35,485 bases of DNA from a virus: positions 1 through 35,485 of IMG/VR virus record IMGVR_UViG_3300028388_002327; one strand, given 5' to 3'. Both the position numbers and the translations under genes were made by a program. The notes beneath the pieces are model-generated. The model was not told where the DNA came from. It did no database searches and was given only the letters and a program-made list of their open reading frames with translations. Below are positions 8,346 through 13,993 of the stretch, in pieces; position 1 is the stretch's first letter, and the number at the start of each line of letters is the position of its first letter.

Positions 8346-8371
8346 AGGGGCGGCTCTTCGGGGCCGCCCCT
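8346..8371 (+). terminator. Rho-independent-like hairpin with UUCG tetraloop
   Basis: Arms AGGGGCGGC (8346-8354) and GCCGCCCCT (8363-8371) pair perfectly. The inner T-G and C-G pairs close a UUCG tetraloop (8357-8360), giving a very stable 11-pair hairpin. The downstream run is TTCTCCC, only weakly U-rich. It lies just after the decoration-like gene and 9 bases before the next start, so it may attenuate transcription into the connector genes rather than end it. Confidence 0.7.
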
Positions 8372-8379
8372 TCTCCCAT

Positions 8380-8556
8380 ATGATCAAGGTCACGCGACCG
8401 TTCAAGTACGTCAGCGCAACCGGACACCTTCACTACGTTGGCGAGGGGGATCACGAGTGGCTCCCTGAGCGCGCCATGAAAGAAGGCCGCGCTCAGAAGG
8501 TTATCCGAGAAAACACCGCTTCGAAGAGAGCGACGACCCGGCGAACCAAGGGGTAA
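8380..8556 (+). CDS. Small protein between decoration and connector genes
   Basis: A 58-residue frame from ATG 8380 to TAA 8556 (MIKVTRPFKYVSATGHLHY...). It contains 'LHYVGEGDHEWLPERAMKEGRAQKV' and a basic C-terminus (KRATTRRTKG). It fills the otherwise empty space between the hairpin and the connector and ends 3 bases before the next start. Small proteins in this slot are frequent in HK97-like phages and are probably head-tail accessory proteins; no function is known here. Confidence 0.75.
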   Translation: MIKVTRPFKYVSATGHLHYVGEGDHEWLPERAMKEGRAQKVIRENTASKRATTRRTKG

Positions 8557-8559
8557 GCG

Positions 8560-9225
8560 ATGGACAAGTGGCGAGGACTGAGCCGGACGGCGATTGAACC
8601 CGAGCCGCTCGCCATCGAGCTGTCCGATCTTCGTCTGCGCCTGGGCATCGAGTCTTCTGACACGACTGACGACACCCTGTTGTCCGGCCTCACCCTGGCC
8701 GCCCAGTCATACCTCCGTAACCTGCTCGGAATCGAGTTTTCCGATTCGACCTGGACAGTCAGCTATGACTGTCTCCCGATGCGTTCTGATCGGTGGTGGG
8801 ACGGTATACGCGAGGGCGCAGTTAGCGACCTGTACGGCGAGCAGCGATACCTAGAGTGCCCGGTCTCGCCCCTGCAGTCGGTCACTTCGATCACCTTTTA
8901 CGATACGGCGAATAACCCGAACGTGGTCGACTCGTCGATCTACTATGTCGACACGCTGAGCAATCCGGGGCGGGCTGTCCTGAACTTCGGGCAGACCTGG
9001 CCGAGCAATGTTCTCCGCCCGGCTGCGGGCATCGAGATCGTCTTTGTCGCTGGGTACGGCACAAGTGACCCGCTGGCAATTCCGGCCGATCTGCGCGAGG
9101 CGTTGCTCGCGATGGTGGCCTACCTGTTCGAGCATCGTGGTGCGTGCGACGCCGCCACGGCTTACACGAGGTCGGCCGCGAAAATGTTCACATCGGCCTA
9201 TCACCGCCGCCGGCCGACACTGTGA
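8560..9225 (+). CDS. Head-tail connector (HK97 gp6-like adaptor)
   Basis: The 221-residue protein opens with a short helix-rich section 'LSDLRLRLGIESSDTTDDTLLSGLTLAAQSYLRNLLG', typical of the gp6-like/QLRG adaptor family that binds below the portal. This is followed by a beta-rich region (WTVSYDCLP, CPVSPLQSVTSITFYD) and 'IPADLREALLAMVAYLFEHRG' as the final helix. That combination is the usual adaptor layout in this family. The stop overlaps the next GTG start. Confidence 0.9.
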   Translation: MDKWRGLSRTAIEPEPLAIELSDLRLRLGIESSDTTDDTLLSGLTLAAQSYLRNLLGIEFSDSTWTVSYDCLPMRSDRWWDGIREGAVSDLYGEQRYLECPVSPLQSVTSITFYDTANNPNVVDSSIYYVDTLSNPGRAVLNFGQTWPSNVLRPAAGIEIVFVAGYGTSDPLAIPADLREALLAMVAYLFEHRGACDAATAYTRSAAKMFTSAYHRRRPTL

Positions 9226-9560
9226 AGTGCTGCGACATCACACCGGGGATGCTGCGGACTACGGTCGTGCTGCAGCAGCAGACGCAAACGCAGGATGCGG
9301 GAGGCGGCTTCTCGGCCGTGTGGTCGACATACGCCACTGTCAAGGCGCATGTAAGGCGGCGCGGCGGCATTGAGTCGCTGGTGCAGGAGCGACTGTCCGA
9401 GCGCCCAAACCTTCGATGCGTGATGCGCTTCCGGTCGGACGTGGAGCCGCAACATCGCGCCTTGATCGACGGCAAGGCGTACAACGTGCGCGCTGTTGAT
9501 GATGTTGAGTTTCGACGGCGCTGGCTCGACCTAACCCTAGAAGGGGGAGTGCCCAGCTAG
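9222..9560 (+). CDS. Head-tail joining (stopper-type) protein
   Basis: The product is 112 residues from GTG 9222; the longer open frame from 9144 lies in the adaptor gene. The pattern 'RTTVVLQQQTQTQDAGGGFSAVWSTYATVKAHV' and 'MRFRSDVEPQHRALIDGKAYNVRAVDD' is that of Phage_H_T_join / SPP1 gp16-type stoppers, which close the head and attach the tail. Two adjacent Cys lie near the N-terminus. It overlaps the following gene by one base (TAGTG). Confidence 0.9.
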   Translation: MKCCDITPGMLRTTVVLQQQTQTQDAGGGFSAVWSTYATVKAHVRRRGGIESLVQERLSERPNLRCVMRFRSDVEPQHRALIDGKAYNVRAVDDVEFRRRWLDLTLEGGVPS

Positions 9561-10012
9561 TGGCCGGAGTCGAGGTCAAGATCGAGGGCATAGCCCCGAT
9601 GCTCTCCAAGCTGCGCGAGTACGGCCGCGACGGCGCGCGTGCGCTCGACCAGGGTCTCGCAGCGACCGCAGCTGACGCGCGCGCTGAGGCCGTGAAGAGC
9701 ATACAGCGGGGGCCGAAGACCGGGCGCACTTACCCGAGGGTTAGGGGGCGCCGCGGATCGCCGCACACCGCTTCCGCGCCTGGGCAGGCGCCGGCCACCG
9801 ACACCGGCCGGCTCGCGTCGAGCATTCGTGCTGCGCGCTCCCTCGCTGGCGATCACCTTGTTGGCACTGCCCTGGAGTACGGCCGCGCGCTTGAGTTCGG
9901 CACGTCGCGGATGCAGCCGCGCCCATGGCTCCTCCCGGCCGTGCAGAAGGCTGCGCCGCGCTTGGCCAAGCGCATCGAACAGGCCCTGGTGAGGTTGCGT
10001 CGTGGCGGCTGA
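9560..10012 (+). CDS. HK97 gp10-like tail completion protein
   Basis: The product is 150 residues with GTG start. Family hallmarks are visible: 'IEGIAPMLSKLREYG', a basic middle, 'SAPGQAPATDTGRLASSI' and 'ALEYGRALEFGTSRMQPRPWLLPA'. The protein acts at the head-tail interface during tail completion. Its end overlaps the next gene by 11 bases. Confidence 0.92.
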   Translation: MAGVEVKIEGIAPMLSKLREYGRDGARALDQGLAATAADARAEAVKSIQRGPKTGRTYPRVRGRRGSPHTASAPGQAPATDTGRLASSIRAARSLAGDHLVGTALEYGRALEFGTSRMQPRPWLLPAVQKAAPRLAKRIEQALVRLRRGG

Positions 10013-10433
10013 TTGGGAGATTCAGACTGCGCTATTCGCGCGCTTGACCGGCTTCTCGGGGCTGACTGCCCTGCTCGCGAACGGCGCGTCTTCGGTCTTC
10101 GACTTCGTACCACAGCAGCTGGCTGACACCGACTCCGAGTTCCCTTATCTGGTTATTGGGGAGTTCGAGGCGACGGAGTTCGATGCGGACGATCGGCTCG
10201 GGTTCGACACGACTGTCACTCTGCACACGTTCTCGCGCTATGAGGGCAAGCGGGAGTGCGCCGACATCATGGCGCGGGTTCACGACGCCCTACACAGGCA
10301 CGCTTTGCCTGTTGCCGGGCTTAATCTCGTCGATTGCCAGTGGGATGGGTTGTCGACGATCATACTTGACCCGGACGGACAAACGCGGCACGGGGTGCAG
10401 CGGTTCCGAATCCTCGTCACTACAGGAGCATGA
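10002..10433 (+). CDS. Tail terminator / tail completion protein (DUF3168 type)
   Basis: The product is 143 residues from GTG 10002. 'WEIQTALFARLTG', 'VFDFVPQQLADTDSEFPYLVIGEFEA' and 'HTFSRYEGKRECADIMARVHDALH' match the DUF3168 layout. This family caps the tail tube and sets its end. It is followed after 3 bases by the tube protein gene. Confidence 0.92.
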   Translation: MAADWEIQTALFARLTGFSGLTALLANGASSVFDFVPQQLADTDSEFPYLVIGEFEATEFDADDRLGFDTTVTLHTFSRYEGKRECADIMARVHDALHRHALPVAGLNLVDCQWDGLSTIILDPDGQTRHGVQRFRILVTTGA

Positions 10434-10436
10434 CAA

Positions 10437-10856
10437 ATGGCTGAGAGTATCGGTCGCGCAATGACACTTGCCATCGGGCCCGATGGCTCGGAAGTCACCA
10501 TCACCGGAGTGAAGGCGAAGAGTTTTACGATCAACAATGATCCCGTCGACATCACGAACGACGATGACGACGGATGGCGCGATCTGCTCTCGACTCCAGG
10601 GCAGAAGAGCATCGACTTTTCGTGCGAGGGGGTCGTTGTCGACGATACCGTGCGGGCGCTTGCGGCCGCTGCTGCTGACGTCTCGACGAACGCGGTTCTA
10701 ACGTTCCCGCTGCTCACCGGCGAGACAACGGCCGCGAATATCGAGTGTCAGGCAGTCATCACCAGCTACGGGGAAACCGGGGCGTCCAACGACGCGATCA
10801 CGTTCTCTCTGGAGTTGCAGAGTAAGGGTGCGGTGACGTACACGGCCGCAACCTAA
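10437..10856 (+). CDS. Major tail tube protein (TP901-1 type)
   Basis: The product is 139 residues: 'RAMTLAIGPDGSEVTITGVKAKSFTINNDPVDITNDDDDGWRDLL...' then 'SIDFSCEGVVVDD' and a C-terminal beta-rich section ending 'FSLELQSKGAVTYTAAT'. The 'NNDPVDITNDDDDGW' element is characteristic of the TP901-1/Phage_tail_2 tube family. These proteins stack as rings along the tape measure. Its stop overlaps the next ATG by one base (TAATG). Confidence 0.93.
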   Translation: MAESIGRAMTLAIGPDGSEVTITGVKAKSFTINNDPVDITNDDDDGWRDLLSTPGQKSIDFSCEGVVVDDTVRALAAAAADVSTNAVLTFPLLTGETTAANIECQAVITSYGETGASNDAITFSLELQSKGAVTYTAAT

Positions 10857-11209
10857 TGAAAGAGACGAACCGGCTCCGGCTGCGAATCTCTTACCAGGGC
10901 ACCGAGTACGAGTGCTGCCCAGACATGCGCTCGCTCATGATGATCGAAGAACGCGTGCTGTTGCATAAGCTCGCGTCATCAATCATCCGCGGCGTGGAAG
11001 AGATTCCGACGACGCACCTCATCTGGTGCATTTACTGCCTGCTATTTTGTGCGGGTGCTCGATGCACGGCAGATGATGTGCGGCAGTCGGTGATCTCTGG
11101 CGACCTCTCTCAGGAAACGATGTATGAGGTTGCCCGCTGGATCATCTCCGAGGTCTACGGCGTATCTCCGCGGGACGAGGACGAGGAGGAGGCCGACCCA
11201 AAGACTTGA
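10856..11209 (+). CDS. Tail assembly chaperone, upstream (G-like) product
   Basis: The product is 117 residues, starting MKETNRLRLRISYQGTEYECC. It resembles the GTA-type small tail assembly protein that precedes the tape measure gene, with a C-terminal acidic run DEDEEEADPKT. Its last codons carry C CCA AAG in the phase expected for -1 slippage, two codons before the stop. A -1 shift there would join it to the downstream frame (11206-11505), making a G-T-like fusion of about 217 residues. The role is to bind the tape measure during tail assembly. Confidence 0.85.
   Translation: MKETNRLRLRISYQGTEYECCPDMRSLMMIEERVLLHKLASSIIRGVEEIPTTHLIWCIYCLLFCAGARCTADDVRQSVISGDLSQETMYEVARWIISEVYGVSPRDEDEEEADPKT
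11197..11203 (+). promoter_or_regulatory. Candidate -1 ribosomal frameshift site (CCCAAAG)
   Basis: The heptamer has the X XXY YYZ form and sits in the right phase of the upstream gene (C, CCA, AAG). After a -1 slip the ribosome reads GAC TTG ACG in the frame of the downstream chaperone gene. Lambda uses GGGAAAG at the same kind of place between G and T. The downstream gene otherwise has only a TTG start. A 3' stimulatory structure was not identified. Confidence 0.6.
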
Positions 11210-11505
11210 CGCCGATCCTGGCTCGAATGGCGAGCGGTCAACCGTTCATGGCCGAAGTCGAGTTCGACGAGATGTACCGGGTCGCGGTCGGCGTTTGGGG
11301 CATAGGCCCGAGTGAGTTCTGGACGATGACGCCGCGCGAGTTCTGGTGGATGTTCGATGTCCGGAAACCGCCGCCGAAGAAGGTCGGGCGGTCCTCGTTC
11401 ACCGAGGCAGAAGTAGAACGGCTCGCAGCAATGCAGCGCGAGCTGAAAGAGGAGCGCCGCAGTCGTGACGGAAGTTCAAGCGATACACGCCCGGTTCACG
11501 GGTGA
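11206..11505 (+). CDS. Tail assembly chaperone, downstream (T-like) product
   Basis: The 99-residue frame (MTPILARMASGQPFMAEVEFDE...) contains 'YRVAVGVWGIGPSEFWTMTPREFWWMF', which resembles the small chaperone family of gene-transfer-agent and phage tails that sits before the tape measure. The only start is TTG at 11206, overlapping the previous stop. It could be made either alone or as a -1 fusion through CCCAAAG. The C-terminal 14 codons overlap the tape measure gene. Confidence 0.82.
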   Translation: MTPILARMASGQPFMAEVEFDEMYRVAVGVWGIGPSEFWTMTPREFWWMFDVRKPPPKKVGRSSFTEAEVERLAAMQRELKEERRSRDGSSSDTRPVHG

Positions 11506-12823
11506 CACTTCCAGCCTCGACGCCGCAGTTCGGAACGCGACGACGCGCATGGATCGGTTCAACGACCGAATGCGCAAGGCCGCGAAGCGAGCTGCTGATC
11601 TGGGCGCAGCGGCTGGCGTAGCGACGGGGGCTATCACCGCAGCTGGGTCGGCGATCCTCCGCACTGCCGACGAGATCGGCAAGGCCGCCCAGGCCGCTGG
11701 TGTCACGACAGACCAGCTGCAGGAGCTGCGCTTTGCGTTCGGCCAGGTAGCTGGTACGTCTGCCCGTCAAGTCGACCAGGCGCTGCAGCGGTTCTCCGTC
11801 GCGATCGGTGAGGCTCGCCAAGGGACGGGCGAGTACCTCGACACGATCAAACAGCTGAACGTCAACCTCTCGCAGGACACGCCTGCGGCTCTGGAAGAGA
11901 CGCTTACCGCTCTGTCGCAGATCGAGGACGACGCAGATCGCGCCGCAGCGGCCTCTGCGCTGTTCGGCACACGCGCGGGTCCTCGGCTGGCTGGTGCGTT
12001 GAAGGGCGGGACCGAGGCGGTGCAGGCCCTGCGTGACGCGATCCAGCGCGATGGCGGCGTGATCAGTGCCGAGAACATCGATAACGCCGAGGCGTTCAAC
12101 GACCAGATGGACCGGCTCTCCAAGGTCGTGACGGCCGATCTCGCGAACACGATGCTAGAGAACGCCGACGCGATGGAATCGCTCGCAGAGGGCATGGCAG
12201 GCGTCGCGAGCGCGGCGGTCAGCGGGATCGCCGGACTTGCTCGGTTCGGTTCTAGCATCGGGGCGTTCCTGGGCGAGAGAGCGGGAAAGTCGTACCGCGA
12301 AGAGCTGCAGGAGCAACTCGGCACCGGTTCCCAGCCGCAGCGGATGCGATCCTTTTTCCGTGATCGAGTCGCGTCTGGGCCGGCTGCTCCGGCGGCAGAG
12401 TCCGGCAGCGGGGCCTCCGCCGAAGACTTCTTCTCGGTCCCCCAGGGCATGGGCGGACAGCTGGGCATCGCGGCCTCCGCCGAAGACTTCTTCGCGGTCC
12501 CCCAGGGCATGGGCGGACAGCTGGGCATCGCGGCCTCCGCCGAAGACTTCTTCGCGGTCCCCCAGGGCATGGGCGGACAGCTGGGCATCCGAGGAAGAAG
12601 CGCGCGCGACGACGGAGCAGATCGAACAGGAGCACATGGACAAGCTTGCTCAGATTCGCGAGCGCGGCATGGATCATATCGACCGCATCACGCAGCAGAG
12701 CTTTGCGCGGCAAGCTGGCTTCGTCGCCGGACAGTTGGAGCAGATGACGCGTTCGACCGCGAACGAGAATCGCGCGATGTTCGAGCTGAACAAAGCCGCG
12801 GCTTTAGCGTCTGCGGCGCTTGA
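11465..12823 (+). CDS. Tape measure protein, N-terminal part (frame breaks near 12590)
   Basis: From GTG 11465 (GAGGAG lies upstream). The first ~375 residues look like a tape measure protein: 'FTGDTSSLDAAVRNATTRMDRFNDRMRKAAKRAADLGAAAG', an Ala/Gly-rich hydrophobic stretch, then long helical coiled-coil sequence. Three 20-residue repeats (SAEDFFxVPQGMGGQLGI) follow. After the third repeat (12589) this frame turns into Arg/Ser-rich sequence without family character and stops at 12823, while convincing helix sequence continues in the +1 frame. Removing one C at 12589-12590 would give a single 577-residue protein; at ~0.15 nm per residue that predicts a tail near 87 nm. Confidence 0.85.
   Translation: MTEVQAIHARFTGDTSSLDAAVRNATTRMDRFNDRMRKAAKRAADLGAAAGVATGAITAAGSAILRTADEIGKAAQAAGVTTDQLQELRFAFGQVAGTSARQVDQALQRFSVAIGEARQGTGEYLDTIKQLNVNLSQDTPAALEETLTALSQIEDDADRAAAASALFGTRAGPRLAGALKGGTEAVQALRDAIQRDGGVISAENIDNAEAFNDQMDRLSKVVTADLANTMLENADAMESLAEGMAGVASAAVSGIAGLARFGSSIGAFLGERAGKSYREELQEQLGTGSQPQRMRSFFRDRVASGPAAPAAESGSGASAEDFFSVPQGMGGQLGIAASAEDFFAVPQGMGGQLGIAASAEDFFAVPQGMGGQLGIRGRSARDDGADRTGAHGQACSDSRARHGSYRPHHAAELCAASWLRRRTVGADDAFDRERESRDVRAEQSRGFSVCGA
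12412..12589 (+). repeat. Three tandem 60-bp repeats inside the tape measure gene
   Basis: Units end-to-end at 12421-12480, 12481-12540 and 12541-12589 (last one incomplete), preceded by the repeat's leading GGCCTCCGC. Units 1 and 2 differ at one base (TCT versus TCG), units 2 and 3 are identical until the break. The frame of the N-terminal gene is kept through all three, and the frame change falls exactly at the right end of the array, where CATCG is replaced by CATCCG. Confidence 0.95.
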
Positions 12824-13199
12824 CGCGCGCGAAGCTGTCACTGGTTCCTACAAGGTCGGCGCGCGGATCGGCGGGCCGACGCTTGGCGCGGCCTTCGCTG
12901 CCGCCGCAGCCGCGGCCCAAGCGTCTAACATCGCCGCGATCGCCAGCACTTCCTTCGGTAGTGGCGTGGCCCCCGGAGTGGGCGCTACAGCTGCGCAGCC
13001 AGTGGTCGACGTAGGCTCGGGAGGCAATGCGAGCGAGCCGGGTGGCGGCGCACCGGCCGGCCCTGCCGCTAATCAGACGCTCACGGTCTCCGGCATTACC
13101 GCCGACGCGCTTTTCGATGGCGATTCGATTCGTGGCCTTGTGCAGCAGATCGTCGAGTTCCAGCGCGACGGCGGTAACGTGATCATCGGAGATCGTTGA
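12636..13199 (+). CDS. Tape measure protein, C-terminal part
   Basis: In the third frame, coding character resumes at 12591 (SEEEARATTEQIEQ...). The first in-frame ATG is at 12636 with CAGGAG a few bases upstream, so separate initiation is possible and would give 187 residues. Sequence is helical (EHMDKLAQIRERGMDHIDR), then an Ala-rich hydrophobic part (AAFAAAAAAAQASNIAAIAS) of the kind seen in tape measures, then a Gly/Pro-rich linker. The gene ends at 13199 overlapping the next ATG. Most simply this is the rest of the 11465 gene. Confidence 0.82.
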   Translation: MDKLAQIRERGMDHIDRITQQSFARQAGFVAGQLEQMTRSTANENRAMFELNKAAALASAALDAREAVTGSYKVGARIGGPTLGAAFAAAAAAAQASNIAAIASTSFGSGVAPGVGATAAQPVVDVGSGGNASEPGGGAPAGPAANQTLTVSGITADALFDGDSIRGLVQQIVEFQRDGGNVIIGDR

Positions 13200-13993
13200 T
13201 GGGACAACTTGTCGACCTTCGTTCGTCTCCGGACGCCGCGCCTGTCATCGCACAAGCGAATGCCGCCTTTACTGGCGCGTTCACTGCGACGGCGGCAGTG
13301 ACTGACTTCGGCCCGAATGCCGCACGGAGTTACGCGACGTTCGAAGGCTGGCGGCCGAATGCCGCTGACGCATCGCTAACGGTGAGTTTCACCTCGGCAC
13401 AATCGGTCGACTATATCGGCGTCGTCTGCATCGGAGCGGTCAGCACGACGACCGTGCGCGCATCGACCTCGACAAACGGCGTGACGTTCGTCGATCGCGG
13501 CGCAGCCCAGGACGCTAGGCAGGGCGCGATCCTGTGGCTTCTGGACTCGCTGTCCTCGATCACCGAGGTTCGGATGCGCGTGCAGAACGGAAACGTTTCC
13601 GGCTTCCGGCTCGCGGTTTTGATGGCCGGGCAGCGCACGACCATGCAGCGGAACATCTACGTCGGCCATACGCCGATCACATACGGCCGCACGACCGAGG
13701 TCACTTCGAACCGAAGCGAGAGCGGCCAGTTTCTCGGCCGCATTGTGCGCCGACGCTCGCTCGGCACGAGTATCGCAATGTCAAACATCACGCCGACTTT
13801 CTACCGAAACACGCTGGACCCAGTGTTGCGCGCGATGGAAGAGCAGCCCGCGTTCTGGAGCTGGCGGCCTGAAGCGGCCTTCAATAACGAAGTCGCCTAT
13901 GCTTGGGCATCGGGTGACGCGCAGGTTGTGAACCAGCGGCCAAACGGAATGATGCAAGTGTCGCTCGACCTCAGTTCCGGGCCCTTCGCATGA
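13199..13993 (+). CDS. Distal tail / tail-tip protein
   Basis: The product is 264 residues from ATG 13199, which overlaps the tape measure stop (TGATG). The first half has a jelly-roll-like pattern ('SYATFEGWRPNAADASLTVSFTSAQSVDYIGVVCIGAVSTTTVRAST'). The second half has 'YVGHTPITYGRTTEVTSNRSESGQFLGRIVRRR' and 'FWSWRPE'. A protein of this size directly after the tape measure is normally a distal-tail or baseplate ring component. The family is not recognised with certainty. ATGA overlap to the hub gene. Confidence 0.78.
   Translation: MGQLVDLRSSPDAAPVIAQANAAFTGAFTATAAVTDFGPNAARSYATFEGWRPNAADASLTVSFTSAQSVDYIGVVCIGAVSTTTVRASTSTNGVTFVDRGAAQDARQGAILWLLDSLSSITEVRMRVQNGNVSGFRLAVLMAGQRTTMQRNIYVGHTPITYGRTTEVTSNRSESGQFLGRIVRRRSLGTSIAMSNITPTFYRNTLDPVLRAMEEQPAFWSWRPEAAFNNEVAYAWASGDAQVVNQRPNGMMQVSLDLSSGPFA

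Noticed and set aside
6618-8405. Minus-strand open frame of 595 codons opposite the protease-capsid-decoration genes
   Set aside because: It lies over the well-supported capsid gene, has shadow-type composition (Arg, His, Leu, Val rich) and no domain pattern.
11767-12588. Minus-strand frame with repeats over the tape measure array
   Set aside because: It is only the complement of the 60-bp repeats in another frame.
13376-13669. Minus-strand frames inside the tail-tip gene
   Set aside because: Shadows of the 13199 gene, with no Shine-Dalgarno and no protein-like pattern.
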